Shown here piece after piece: positions 42,607-51,958 of a stretch of DNA of 64,000 nucleotides. The notes beneath the pieces were generated by a model, which made no database searches, was not told the DNA's origin, and saw nothing but the letters and a program-made list of their open reading frames with translations. Source of the stretch: Photobacterium piscicola. Lineage in GTDB: Bacteria; Pseudomonadota; Gammaproteobacteria; Enterobacterales; Vibrionaceae. The position numbers and the translations under genes were made by a program. The DNA lies in NCBI RefSeq assembly GCF_900166965.1, contig NZ_FUZI01000001.1, positions 310,001 through 374,000 of the forward strand, given 5' to 3'. Each line of letters begins with the position of its first letter. The stretch's first letter is position 1.

Positions 42607-43953
42607 ATGGTAGCTATAAATGATAAAAAAAAGAGTAATGGACGTCTTGTTGCCATGGGGTGTACTTATGAACCTTGGATTGCACTATTAGAACAAGCCG
42701 GATGGAAAACACATTGTTGCTATGACCTACGAACAGCTGATGCGATATTAGAAGAATATAGCCCGTGTGTATGTATAGTTGATTTAAGTAATAATGACTT
42801 TAGTTTAAACAGTATTTCTCAACGAGCAAATAAAACCAAGCATGTGAAGTGGATCGCGATTATAAAGAAAGAGCAATTAAAGATTGATTCTATTTGCCAG
42901 TTTATAAATAATTTCTGTGTCGACTTCTTCTCTACACCGATACCGTCAAGCCAGTTATTAGATACTGCAGGGCATCAATTGGGAATGTTAGAAATTGAAT
43001 CAACATCTTGGGTTGATACTAATCATCAATGTGAAGTAGGGCTATATGGTGAATCTAAATCGATTAAGCACTTGAGAGATATGGTAAAACGTGTTTCGAT
43101 GACCGACGTTAATGTTTTGCTCAGTGGTGAACAAGGGGTTGGAAAAGAACTCATAGCAAAAACAATCCATAAGTTAAGTAAACGGCGCAATGATGATTTG
43201 ACGATTATAAATTGTTCTTCATTATCTGATAGTGATCAACGAATGTGTTTTTTAGATCCTCAGCAAAATATGGATGATAGTGGAATAATTAAGAGTGGTA
43301 CTGTTTTATTAAATAGCGTAGAAGAATTGTCTACGTCATTACAGTTGAAATTACTTAATTATTTTCAACAGCCAGAAAATGAAAAATTAAATGATCAAGG
43401 GTGTTTGGATGTGCGTGTTATTACATCATCAAGTGTTGATTTAGAGCAAGCTGTAAAAAATAATACATTTAATAAAGAATTGTATTATCGATTGAATGTA
43501 TTTCATGTCGCTGTCCCTACATTGAGAGAGCGTGGTGCAGATATTATTTTATTAGCTGAATATTATTTACAAAAATTTTCTAAAGAATATAGCACTAGAG
43601 CTATGCATTATAGTGAAGAAGCTAAGCAGTTATTATTGCGGTATAACTGGCCTGGTAATGTTCGTGAACTAATTAATCAAGTAAAACGGGTTTCATTATT
43701 AAATGACAGTAATGAAGTAAATCTTGAACATTTTGATTTACCTAAAAAAATAAACACTAAGCAGAGTTTACGAACCATAAAAGATGAAGCAGAAAAAGAT
43801 GTTCTAGTGACCATGCTTGAAACTCATAAAGGGCAAGTTGCATCTGCTGCAAAAGATTTGGGTGTATCACGAGCCACAATGTATCGTCTTCTTAATAAGC
43901 ATAATATTATTCCTGATGTACGTTATTATAATAGTGGTTATGCTGCTGAGTAG
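42607..43953 (+). CDS. vpsR: VpsR-like degenerate sigma-54 activator
   Basis: About 448 aa; ATG at 42607 is preferred over GTG at 42598 because GGTG lies 6 bases before it. Order: receiver-like domain (about 1-120) starting GRLVAMGCTYEPWIALLEQAGW, with an aspartate in CIVDLSNND; AAA+ domain (about 145-370) with Walker A SGEQGVGKEL; and a Fis-type helix-turn-helix at the end (GQVASAAKDLGVSRATMYRLLNKH). The GAFTGA loop that contacts sigma-54 is absent, and Walker B reads TVLLNSVEEL instead of LFLDEI. VpsR of Vibrio cholerae shows the same losses; it binds c-di-GMP and turns on biofilm genes with sigma-70. Confidence 0.8.
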   Translation: MVAINDKKKSNGRLVAMGCTYEPWIALLEQAGWKTHCCYDLRTADAILEEYSPCVCIVDLSNNDFSLNSISQRANKTKHVKWIAIIKKEQLKIDSICQFINNFCVDFFSTPIPSSQLLDTAGHQLGMLEIESTSWVDTNHQCEVGLYGESKSIKHLRDMVKRVSMTDVNVLLSGEQGVGKELIAKTIHKLSKRRNDDLTIINCSSLSDSDQRMCFLDPQQNMDDSGIIKSGTVLLNSVEELSTSLQLKLLNYFQQPENEKLNDQGCLDVRVITSSSVDLEQAVKNNTFNKELYYRLNVFHVAVPTLRERGADIILLAEYYLQKFSKEYSTRAMHYSEEAKQLLLRYNWPGNVRELINQVKRVSLLNDSNEVNLEHFDLPKKINTKQSLRTIKDEAEKDVLVTMLETHKGQVASAAKDLGVSRATMYRLLNKHNIIPDVRYYNSGYAAE

Positions 43954-44895
43954 TTAATTGTCCTCTATTGGTGTAATCGATAACTCAAATAATAACGGAC
44001 AATGATCACTGAGCGTAAATTGTGAAAGCTGCTGTTTATTATATTGGATTTGATGCTGGCTAAGCGCATTGATATTCGTTGTTGCAATAAGATGATCGAT
44101 CAATTTACGATAAGTACGATAGCGAGTTTTTTTGGTTGTTAATTTGATTGTACAATTAGCGTTAATAGATGCTGATAATAAATTAACCACAGCCGCATTA
44201 CCTGTGATTTTATTGATAAATTGTCGGTTATCGGTGATCTGATGATTAATATCGCCAACAATAATAAACGGTTTTGATAGGCGTTGTTGAGTTTTAATCC
44301 ATTGTTTAATTAAAATCAATTGTTGTGTGAGAGTCTTACATGCTTTGCTTTTTTGTTGGGTGAGTTGTTTTTCAGTAAAACAACCAGATTTCAGATGAAG
44401 GTTGAGTAGTATAACTGGTTGTTGATTAATCGTTATTTGAATGACACTGCCATAACGTAATTTGTTTCTAAATGGCATCGTTACACCCATAGCTATAGCT
44501 GGTGAACTTAATTGTGATAAATCAGCAATATCATCGACAATAATATTTCGTCTGATGGCAAACCCCGTATATTGATTGTTTTTTTTGAAGCTGTCTTGAG
44601 GATTGTTAATTCGTTCTGAAAGATAGATTTTATATTGCTGTTTATCAATAACACGATATAAAGCATCGGCACTATCAACTTCCTGGAAAGCAAGAATGTC
44701 AGGAGAATAAGTCGTAAATAATTGCTGTAATGCATTATAATCACCCGCCGATCGTGTAATGGGGGAGGTTGGCTTGAGTGATAGCCACTGCATATTCCAA
44801 CTCATTATACTAAATGGTTGTGCGTAACTTTTATTTATACTAATAGAAAATATGAAGAAGAATAATGTTGCAAGAAAAAAATAAGGCATAGTCAT
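43954..44895 (-). CDS. Exported endonuclease/exonuclease/phosphatase family protein
   Basis: A 313-aa protein with a hydrophobic signal sequence (FLATLFFFIFSISINKSYA) and an EEP domain. Active-site blocks are MSWNMQWLS (N), ILAFQEVDSAD (catalytic E), LLNLHLKSGCF (H), FIIVGDINHQI (D-x-N) and LSDHCPLLFEL (D-H). Such exported enzymes hydrolyse nucleic acids or phosphoesters in the periplasm or outside, for example to gain phosphate or loosen biofilm. It is convergent with the VpsR-like gene, with the stop codons adjacent. Confidence 0.85.
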   Translation of the reverse strand: MTMPYFFLATLFFFIFSISINKSYAQPFSIMSWNMQWLSLKPTSPITRSAGDYNALQQLFTTYSPDILAFQEVDSADALYRVIDKQQYKIYLSERINNPQDSFKKNNQYTGFAIRRNIIVDDIADLSQLSSPAIAMGVTMPFRNKLRYGSVIQITINQQPVILLNLHLKSGCFTEKQLTQQKSKACKTLTQQLILIKQWIKTQQRLSKPFIIVGDINHQITDNRQFINKITGNAAVVNLLSASINANCTIKLTTKKTRYRTYRKLIDHLIATTNINALSQHQIQYNKQQLSQFTLSDHCPLLFELSITPIEDN

Positions 44896-45021
44896 TATTG
44901 TCGTTATGATGATTTAATAGTGACAATGCCTTAAACCTTTTCACAAATGTATTGCTGGCTATTTGTTAGTACAAGAATGCCGTTACTATCATATTTTCGT
45001 GTAATCATGCCACCACATATT

Positions 45022-46134
45022 TCATTTTTTTGTGCTGCAATACTGATTACGGCCGGCCTCTTTCGCGTTATAAAGATGATTATCCGCTTCATTAATGAAT
45101 TGATTAGGTCGTTGGTTCATTTCCCATGTAGCAATGCCTTGGCTGACAGTAACATAATCATTAATATCAGAAGATGGATGTATGATCGCCAATGTTGCTA
45201 AATTTTGTTTAATACGTTCAGCTACACGACGTGCGCCGTTTATATCTGTATTTGGCAACAACACTACAAACTCCTCACCCCCATAGCGCGATACTGTATC
45301 GTTATTTCTTAGTAAGCTGCGGCTGATTGTTGTTGCTACTGATTTTAAGCAGGCATCACCGTTAACGTGTCCTTGTGTGTCATTGAAGCGTTTAAAATAA
45401 TCCACATCAATTAAAATAATTGAAAGTGGAATACGATGATGCTTTGCATTGATTATTTGCTTATCAATCGTAAAGTCAAAAAAACGCCGATTGTTAATTT
45501 TGGTTAATTGGTCTGTAAACGATAATTGCGCAAGTTGTTTTAGTAAACGCTGATTTTCGTGTTCTTGTTTAATACGGGTCGTAAACCACTTAAAGAGTAA
45601 TTGTCGGCCTGATTCAATAATAATGATCGTAATAGCGAGTTTAGTAAACGCAAAAAGTAGATCAAACCTAGGATCCGCAATACTATACCAAGTTGTAAAT
45701 ACAAGGATTGGTAGTGTGGCGAGATAAACAGCCATGCGATAGGTATAAAAACTGAGCAGTACCACCAGAAATAATAGGTTGCCGACGATTTCAACAATAA
45801 CATAGGCATGACCTAAGTTATTTAGGTTGATAATCGCTCCTCCCCACGTTGTTCCAAACAGTAACGCATAAATAGATGAAATTATTTTATAATGTTTAAG
45901 CGTTTTATTTTGTACAAAAAAAACCAACCCGAAGACAAAAAGTAGGCCTTGAATCCCAAAATTCACCGTTGTTAATAGTAAATTACTATTTTCTTTGTTA
46001 AAAAAATCAACCCAAATAACGATGGTTATTAACATTAATGTGATTAAAGAAATCTTAGATGCCCAGATAAAACCAAGACGTAGATTTTTATATATAGTGT
46101 CGTCAATGCGTGTATCTAGTGATGAGAAATACAT
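45022..46134 (-). CDS. Diguanylate cyclase (GGDEF)
   Basis: A 370-aa inner-membrane protein. Residues ~20-180 hold about six hydrophobic segments without a recognised sensor domain. The GGDEF domain (about 205-370) follows a short coil: FTDQLTKINNRRFFD, then DVDYFKRFNDTQGHVNGD for metal and GTP, and SRYGGEEFVVLLP as the active site. RNND directly upstream of it is an RxxD inhibitory site. The enzyme should make c-di-GMP from two GTP and be product-inhibited. It lies two genes from a VpsR-like c-di-GMP receptor. Confidence 0.92.
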   Translation of the reverse strand: MYFSSLDTRIDDTIYKNLRLGFIWASKISLITLMLITIVIWVDFFNKENSNLLLTTVNFGIQGLLFVFGLVFFVQNKTLKHYKIISSIYALLFGTTWGGAIINLNNLGHAYVIVEIVGNLLFLVVLLSFYTYRMAVYLATLPILVFTTWYSIADPRFDLLFAFTKLAITIIIIESGRQLLFKWFTTRIKQEHENQRLLKQLAQLSFTDQLTKINNRRFFDFTIDKQIINAKHHRIPLSIILIDVDYFKRFNDTQGHVNGDACLKSVATTISRSLLRNNDTVSRYGGEEFVVLLPNTDINGARRVAERIKQNLATLAIIHPSSDINDYVTVSQGIATWEMNQRPNQFINEADNHLYNAKEAGRNQYCSTKK

Positions 46135-46324
46135 TCAGTTAGATCCATAGTTGTTGTGCATGAGATAGTCTCAAGAATTGCTCGAAAGGCAAGTGATTTT
46201 TTTTTAATTTTTAGTAAATGTGATAATAAATTTATTGACAATGAGCTTTCTAAATAGGGTTACATTCAAATTTTTGTGACGAGTCATAACCATCGTTCAG
46301 AAGACAAACTGCTCGTTAATAAAA
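46135..46324. other. Intergenic stretch
   Basis: AT-rich, with no feature recognised before the nrdD regulatory sites. Confidence 0.35.
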
Positions 46325-46338
46325 TTGATCTTGATCAA
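46325..46338. promoter_or_regulatory. FNR box upstream of nrdD
   Basis: TTGAT-CTTG-ATCAA, a perfect match to TTGAT-N4-ATCAA, 117 bp before the nrdD start. It explains anaerobic induction. Confidence 0.8.
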
Positions 46339-46366
46339 TGTTTCTTTGCGCTAGATCGCGCCTAAT

Positions 46367-46413
46367 ACCCTACATCTTGTTGCTGAACACAAATAGAACA
46401 CTATATTTTGTGG
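46367..46413. promoter_or_regulatory. Pair of NrdR boxes upstream of nrdD
   Basis: Box 2 is ACACTATATTTTGTGG (46398-46413), close to the NrdR consensus ACACWATATATWGTGT. Box 1 is ACCCTACATCTTGTTG (46367-46382), weaker. Their starts are 31 bp apart, three helical turns, the usual spacing for NrdR. Confidence 0.7.
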
Positions 46414-46454
46414 TTACGTGACACTGTAATTTTCTGTGATTTTAGGAGCATTGT

Positions 46455-48590
46455 GTGAATCCTGTAGTAATAAAGCGTGATGGTTGCCGTGTGTCTTTCG
46501 ATGTTTTACGCATTAAAGAAGCTGTTATTGGGGCAGCAAATTCCATCAGCGATTCAGAGTGTCATACAATGGATGAAGCCTATGCTACATCAGTCGCTGA
46601 CGCGGTATTAAAGCAGTTCTCTGGTACTGATAACGTTGATATTCATGCTATTCAAGAGGCAGTAGAAACGCAACTTATGGCAGGTCCACACAAGGTTGTT
46701 GCTCGTGCTTATATCGAATATCGCCATGATCGAGATATCTCTCGTGAGAAGAAAAGTCGTTTAAATAACGAGATTCGTGGCTTAATCGAGCAAAGTAATG
46801 CTTCTTTGTTAAATGAAAATGCCAACAAAGACAGTAAAGTTATTCCAACCCAGCGTGATTTACTTGCAGGCATTGTTGCTAAGCATTATGCAACTCAACA
46901 TTTGTTACCTCGTGATATTGTCAAAGCACATGAAAATGGTGAAATTCACTATCACGATTTAGACTACTCACCATTTTTCCCAATGTTTAACTGTATGCTA
47001 ATTGATCTTAATGGCATGTTGAGTGATGGCTTTAAGATGGGTAATGCTGAGATTGATACTCCTAAGTCAATTTCTACAGCAACAGCAGTTACAGCACAAA
47101 TCATTGCTCAAGTTGCGAGCCATATTTATGGTGGTACAACAATAAATCGTATTGATGAAGTGTTAGCACCTTATGTAACGGTAAGTTACAGTAAGCATTT
47201 AGAAGTCGCAACAGAGTGGGGTATTGCTGATCCTATTGCTTTTGCACAAGCACGTATTGAAAAAGAATGTTATGACGCATTCCAATCATTAGAATATGAA
47301 GTAAACACATTACATACTGCGAATGGTCAAACTCCTTTTGTAACTTTTGGCTTTGGTTTAGGCACATCGTGGGAATCGCGTTTAATTCAACAATCTATTC
47401 TTAAAAACCGTATTGCAGGTTTAGGTAAAAATCATAAAACAGCCGTATTCCCTAAGCTTGTTTTTGCGATTAAAGATGGTCTTAACCATAAACCTGATGA
47501 TGCTAACTACGATATTAAGCAATTGGCATTAGAGTGCGCATCTAAGCGCATGTACCCTGATATTCTAAACTATGACAAATTAGTTGAAGTAACCGGTTCG
47601 TTTAAAACACCAATGGGTTGTCGTAGCTTCCTTGGCCCTTATGAAGAAAATGGTGAACTTATTCATGAAGGTCGAAATAACCTTGGTGTAGTAAGTATCA
47701 ACTTGCCACGAATTGCATTAGAAGCACAAGGTGATGAAGCGCGTTTCTTTGAGATTCTAGATGAGCGTCTAGCATTGTCTCGTCGTGCATTAGACACGCG
47801 TATTACGCGTTTAAATGGCGTAAAAGCCCGTGTTGCTCCTATCCTTTATATGGAAGGTGCATGTGGTGTGCGTTTAAAAGAAGATGATGATGTCTCTGAA
47901 ATCTTTAAAAATGGCCGTGCATCTATTTCATTAGGTTACATTGGTATTCATGAGACCGTGAATGCATTGTATGGTAATGCAACGCACGTTTATGACAGTG
48001 AAATGCTGCGTGAAAAAGCAGTTGCCATTGTACAACGTCTACGTGATGCAACAGATGCTTGGAAAGAAGAATCTGGTTATGGCTTCAGTCTTTATAGTAC
48101 ACCGAGTGAAAACCTATGTAGCCGCTTCTGTGCTATTGATACCAAAGAGTTTGGTGTTGTTGGTGGCGTAACGGATCGCGGTTTTTATACCAACAGTTTC
48201 CACTTAGATGTTGAGAAAAAAGTGAATCCGTATGACAAGATTGACTTTGAAATGGCATACCCAGATATCGCAAATGGTGGTTTTATTTGTTATGGCGAAT
48301 ACCCAAATATTCAACATAACCTTGAAGCATTAGAAAACGTATGGGATTACAGCTATACCCGCGTTCCATATTACGGTACCAATACACCGATTGACGAGTG
48401 TTATGACTGTGGTTTTACCGGTGAGTTTGACTGTACGAGCAAAGGCTTTACATGTCCTAAATGTGGTAACCATGAGCCTTCACGTGTATCAGTAACTCGC
48501 CGTGTATGTGGTTACTTAGGCAGTCCAGATGCACGTCCGTTTAACTTCGGTAAACAAGAAGAAGTTAAGCGTCGCGTTAAGCATATGTAA
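46455..48590 (+). CDS. nrdD: Anaerobic ribonucleoside-triphosphate reductase
   Basis: A 711-aa glycyl-radical enzyme that makes dNTPs without oxygen. It starts at GTG (AGGAG 7 bases upstream). Residues 1-95 are the ATP-cone (VVIKRDGCRVSFDVLRIKEA), the allosteric site. The catalytic barrel contains YHDLDYSPFFPMFNC. The zinc site near the C-terminus is ECYDCGFTG ... CPKCGNHEPS, and the radical glycine lies in RRVCGYLGSPDARPF. NrdG activates it. Confidence 0.97.
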   Translation: MNPVVIKRDGCRVSFDVLRIKEAVIGAANSISDSECHTMDEAYATSVADAVLKQFSGTDNVDIHAIQEAVETQLMAGPHKVVARAYIEYRHDRDISREKKSRLNNEIRGLIEQSNASLLNENANKDSKVIPTQRDLLAGIVAKHYATQHLLPRDIVKAHENGEIHYHDLDYSPFFPMFNCMLIDLNGMLSDGFKMGNAEIDTPKSISTATAVTAQIIAQVASHIYGGTTINRIDEVLAPYVTVSYSKHLEVATEWGIADPIAFAQARIEKECYDAFQSLEYEVNTLHTANGQTPFVTFGFGLGTSWESRLIQQSILKNRIAGLGKNHKTAVFPKLVFAIKDGLNHKPDDANYDIKQLALECASKRMYPDILNYDKLVEVTGSFKTPMGCRSFLGPYEENGELIHEGRNNLGVVSINLPRIALEAQGDEARFFEILDERLALSRRALDTRITRLNGVKARVAPILYMEGACGVRLKEDDDVSEIFKNGRASISLGYIGIHETVNALYGNATHVYDSEMLREKAVAIVQRLRDATDAWKEESGYGFSLYSTPSENLCSRFCAIDTKEFGVVGGVTDRGFYTNSFHLDVEKKVNPYDKIDFEMAYPDIANGGFICYGEYPNIQHNLEALENVWDYSYTRVPYYGTNTPIDECYDCGFTGEFDCTSKGFTCPKCGNHEPSRVSVTRRVCGYLGSPDARPFNFGKQEEVKRRVKHM

Positions 48591-48615
48591 TAGCGATAAG
48601 TAGACTGAAGTTAAA

Positions 48616-48645
48616 CATAAAAAGTGCTTTAGGGCACTTTTTATG
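48616..48645. terminator. Hairpin between nrdD and nrdG
   Basis: 12-bp perfect arms CATAAAAAGTGC / GCACTTTTTATG with a 6-nt loop. It probably terminates part of the transcripts, so nrdG would be made in smaller amounts than nrdD. Confidence 0.65.
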
Positions 48646-48699
48646 TTTTAGGTATTGATAGTATGTTGTGAGATGTACTGAGATTAACCGAGATATAAA

Positions 48700-49173
48700 A
48701 TGAACTACCATAATTATTACCCTGTTGATATTGTTAATGGCCCAGGTACGCGAGTGACTTTATTTGTTTCTGGCTGTGTTCATCAGTGCAAAGGTTGTTA
48801 TAACCAAAGCACATGGCGTGTTGATGCTGGACATCCATTTACGCAGGCAATGGAAGATCAAGTAATTAATGATCTTAACGATACACGCATTAAACGTCGT
48901 GGGTTATCGTTATCTGGTGGTGATCCGTTACATCCGCACAATGTAGCTGCAGTACTAAAATTGGTACAACGTGTACGTCGTGAATGCAGTGATAAAGATA
49001 TTTGGTTATGGACAGGGTATTTGTTATCAGAATTGACACCAGAACAGCTGCAAATTACAGCTTTAATCGATGTTATGGTTGATGGTAAATATGAACAAGA
49101 ACAACGAAATCCTTCCTTGGTATGGAAAGGCAGTGAAAATCAGATTATTCATTATTTCAACATTGATAATTAA
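48700..49173 (+). CDS. nrdG: Anaerobic ribonucleotide reductase activating protein
   Basis: A 157-aa radical SAM enzyme that installs the glycyl radical on NrdD. The iron-sulfur motif is CVHQCKGC (CxxxCxxC) at about residues 26-33, the GGDP motif is LSLSGGDPLHPHN, and VNGPGTRVTLFVSG precedes the cluster as in E. coli NrdG. The length is the family norm. Confidence 0.96.
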   Translation: MNYHNYYPVDIVNGPGTRVTLFVSGCVHQCKGCYNQSTWRVDAGHPFTQAMEDQVINDLNDTRIKRRGLSLSGGDPLHPHNVAAVLKLVQRVRRECSDKDIWLWTGYLLSELTPEQLQITALIDVMVDGKYEQEQRNPSLVWKGSENQIIHYFNIDN

Positions 49174-49421
49174 ATAGTGCTGATTAATTAAACAATAACT
49201 GTCATGGTAAGTGGTTTTTTGTTTATATTTTGTTGTAATAATGTTTATCTTTGTTTGTTTTCTGAACTTATCCACCGTTTCTGTGTATAACTATGGGAAA
49301 AGATATTTAATAGTGGCAGTATTTTGATCAAGGTTAAATAAAGTCAAAAAGCAACCTTGAATTTTTTATTTTTGATGACTGAACCTTGATTTTGAGACGA
49401 AAATTATTGGCTCTTGATAAA
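49174..49421. other. Intergenic stretch nrdG to EIIC-EAL gene
   Basis: AT-rich, with no gene. It ends in the strong inverted repeat at 49422-49459. Confidence 0.35.
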
Positions 49422-49459
49422 AAAAGCATTATATTTAACTAATTGAATATAATGCTTTT
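49422..49459 (+). promoter_or_regulatory. Perfect 14-bp inverted repeat at the start of the EIIC-EAL gene
   Basis: Arms AAAAGCATTATATT / AATATAATGCTTTT with a 10-nt AT spacer, ending 15 bp before the ATG at 49475. No ribosome binding site is visible between it and the ATG. It may be an operator, an mRNA hairpin controlling translation, or a terminator for upstream transcripts. Confidence 0.5.
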
Positions 49460-49474
49460 AAAGCAGAAAATATA

Positions 49475-51529
49475 ATGCCAATCTTTACAAGAATGTCGCA
49501 GTTATCTGTTAATAAATATCTTGTCGCAGTTTCAAATGTTTTTTTAATGGCGTTACCATTGGTATTGATATCGACTTTTTGTGAGTTGATAGCGTTATTC
49601 TGTGAATATTTTAATTTTAATGATTTTGGACAAACGGTTCATTATGTCGGTCAAACGACAAGGGTCATGATTCCTATTTTGGTTAACTTTTACCTTGCTA
49701 CTTATTTGTCAGCAGTAAAACGTATACCAAAAGGTATTGTGATTGCTACATCATTAACGGTATTTTTTATTGTTTCTTATCAATGGGATTTAATATCGCC
49801 ATTAATTCCTCTTCCTAATAGTTTTCCTATATCATTACTGACAGCGTATATTTCTTGTGAAGTCATTGCTAAATTAAGAAAAATAAGATTATTTAAAGGA
49901 AAGACAGATCAGTCATTTATTGATATATCGATGAGTATGTTGGCTGGTTCCATTGTTACAATATCGATAGCATTATCGATAAGTTTTTTATTTAAAAAAA
50001 TATGTGAACAATTATCTTCATTAATTCCTTGGTCATTTATTCCACGATTGGATCCTACCTCTTTTATCGATGGCCTTATTTATGAAATGTTGCGAGGCTT
50101 ATTTTGGGCAATAGGTGTTAATGGGCATCATATTCTGCATTCCTATAAAACAGAGTTGTATAATATTACCTTAATAAATATTACTGAATGGCATAATTTT
50201 GGTATTGAACTTAATATATTAAGTACTAATTTTTATGACTTTTTTACAGGTATTGGTGGTAGCGGTAATATGCTGAGCTTGGTTCTCTGTATGTTATTTT
50301 TTGCGAAAAGCAAAGGCTATAAATTACTAGCAAAAGCAGCATTAATACTTTGTTTATTTAATGTCAACGAACCTATTCTCTATGGTATCCCGGTTATTTT
50401 TAACCCGATAATGATCATTCCGTTCTTATTAGTTCCAACGGTGAGTTTTATTCTTGCATATGGTGCGATTTATATGGATATCGTACCGCCATTAAGTGAA
50501 ATACATAGTTGGTTAATGCCACCTTTTATTAGCGGTTATATGGCTACAGGAGGTGCAATTTCAGGTGCTGTATTACAATTACTAATAGTGCTTATTGGCA
50601 TTATGATCTATTTGCCATTCTTTAAGCTAATGGATAAACGTAGTTTAGGTATTGGTGTCTCTGATATATTTTCAAATCGATTATTTACCAGTGATGAAAT
50701 AGAATCTAAAACACGATTAACCAGTTTTATTCCATCGTTACATGATAATCTTCGTGCGCAGAAGAAAATTGAAAAATTACAGGATGATGGTGAATTTATT
50801 CTTTATTATCAACCTCAGGTCGATATTACAAATAATAGTATTGTTGGTTGTGAAGCTTTACTTCGCTTTAGGGATCATCAAGGTAAAATATTACCACCAA
50901 CATTTATTTCCGATTTCAATCAGTTGGGATTAATGCCTGAATTAGATTTATGGGTATTAGATAATGCCATAAAAGCCGCTGAAAAATTTATCATTATTAA
51001 TCCTAAATTTAAATTATCGATTAACATTTCACCTGATACGGTACTGTTGAAAAATTTTGTGAGTATTGTAAAAGAACGGATTGGTAATAGTTCACTATCT
51101 TTTCATCATGTTGAATTAGAGTTTACAGAAGAGCTTTTAATTTTAGATGAAGAAAAAGTAACTAAGATAATAGCAGAGTTACAATATATTGGTATTTCGG
51201 TGGCGTTAGATGATTTTGGTACTGGATATTCTTCGTTAGCTTATTTATCTCGTTTCGAATTTAATAAAGTTAAAATAGATCGCTCGTTAGTATTGAATCT
51301 TGATAGTCTGCGAGGCCGAGAATTATTTAAAATTGCGGTACAACTTGGAAAAATTACGCAAGCAGATATTGTTGTGGAAGGGGTCGAAAAACAAGTAGAA
51401 TTAGAATTTATAGCTTCACTTGGTGTACGTTATATTCAAGGTTTTTATTTTTATCAACCAATGGCTGAAGATGATTTATTTCAACATGATTTATTAATAC
51501 CACGACAGTGTGAAGTTGTTGATAATTAA
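49475..51529 (+). CDS. PTS EIIC-like membrane domain fused to an EAL phosphodiesterase
   Basis: A 684-aa fusion. Residues ~1-400 are a lactose/cellobiose-type PTS EIIC membrane domain, with several hydrophobic segments and motifs such as NVNEPILYGIPVIFNPIMIIPF (shortened: NVNEPILYG, PVIFNP). Residues ~430-675 are an EAL domain with all catalytic positions: CEALLRF, SINISPDT, LEFTEELL, LDDFGTGYSS, KIDRSLV, VVEGVEKQVE and a final QGFYFYQPM. It should break down c-di-GMP. No EIIA or EIIB domain is present, so it may sense a chitin- or cellulose-derived sugar instead of moving it. The start may be ATG 49493 instead. Confidence 0.88.
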   Translation: MPIFTRMSQLSVNKYLVAVSNVFLMALPLVLISTFCELIALFCEYFNFNDFGQTVHYVGQTTRVMIPILVNFYLATYLSAVKRIPKGIVIATSLTVFFIVSYQWDLISPLIPLPNSFPISLLTAYISCEVIAKLRKIRLFKGKTDQSFIDISMSMLAGSIVTISIALSISFLFKKICEQLSSLIPWSFIPRLDPTSFIDGLIYEMLRGLFWAIGVNGHHILHSYKTELYNITLINITEWHNFGIELNILSTNFYDFFTGIGGSGNMLSLVLCMLFFAKSKGYKLLAKAALILCLFNVNEPILYGIPVIFNPIMIIPFLLVPTVSFILAYGAIYMDIVPPLSEIHSWLMPPFISGYMATGGAISGAVLQLLIVLIGIMIYLPFFKLMDKRSLGIGVSDIFSNRLFTSDEIESKTRLTSFIPSLHDNLRAQKKIEKLQDDGEFILYYQPQVDITNNSIVGCEALLRFRDHQGKILPPTFISDFNQLGLMPELDLWVLDNAIKAAEKFIIINPKFKLSINISPDTVLLKNFVSIVKERIGNSSLSFHHVELEFTEELLILDEEKVTKIIAELQYIGISVALDDFGTGYSSLAYLSRFEFNKVKIDRSLVLNLDSLRGRELFKIAVQLGKITQADIVVEGVEKQVELEFIASLGVRYIQGFYFYQPMAEDDLFQHDLLIPRQCEVVDN

Positions 51530-51629
51530 GACACAGTAAAGTAAATCGTTATAGTAAATACGGTTCTACTTCCATATTGAGGCCTTATACGGTAAATTCG
51601 CTATCCTTTCATGCTCTATTGGGGACGTT

Positions 51630-51893
51630 ATGTCACGTACTATTGTTTATACCTACAAAGAAGAAGAGAAGCGACTAATTTTCTCTTTTGATATACACCG
51701 TAACATTCATGAAGCGGTAGCTGCTGCTGAAGGTATTGATCTAACGACATTTCTAAAAATGGAGCAACAAGTTGAAGCTGTATCTACGTGCAGTAAAGCT
51801 GGACGTGAATATCGAGATAGTTATTTCCGCAAGTTAGGCTTTGGTAAAATTGCTCTTGCGAAGAAAGAAAATCGCGGTGTTGGTGAAAAATAA
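51630..51893 (+). CDS. Hypothetical protein, 87 aa
   Basis: A soluble protein starting MSRTIVYTYKEEEKRLIFSF and ending in a basic tail (GFGKIALAKKENRG). The middle helix HEAVAAAEGIDLTTFLKMEQQ and SKAGREYRDSYFRKLGF look well packed. I know similar sequences in Vibrionaceae only as conserved hypotheticals. A terminator follows directly. Confidence 0.75.
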   Translation: MSRTIVYTYKEEEKRLIFSFDIHRNIHEAVAAAEGIDLTTFLKMEQQVEAVSTCSKAGREYRDSYFRKLGFGKIALAKKENRGVGEK

Positions 51894-51902
51894 ACCAATA
51901 AT

Positions 51903-51932
51903 AAAAAAGCTGACATTATGTCAGCTTTTTTA
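51903..51932. terminator. Bidirectional terminator
   Basis: AAAAAAGCTGAC-ATTAT-GTCAGCTTTTTT. Confidence 0.88.
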
Positions 51933-51958
51933 TTGCCATCTATTTATGCCTAATAATA

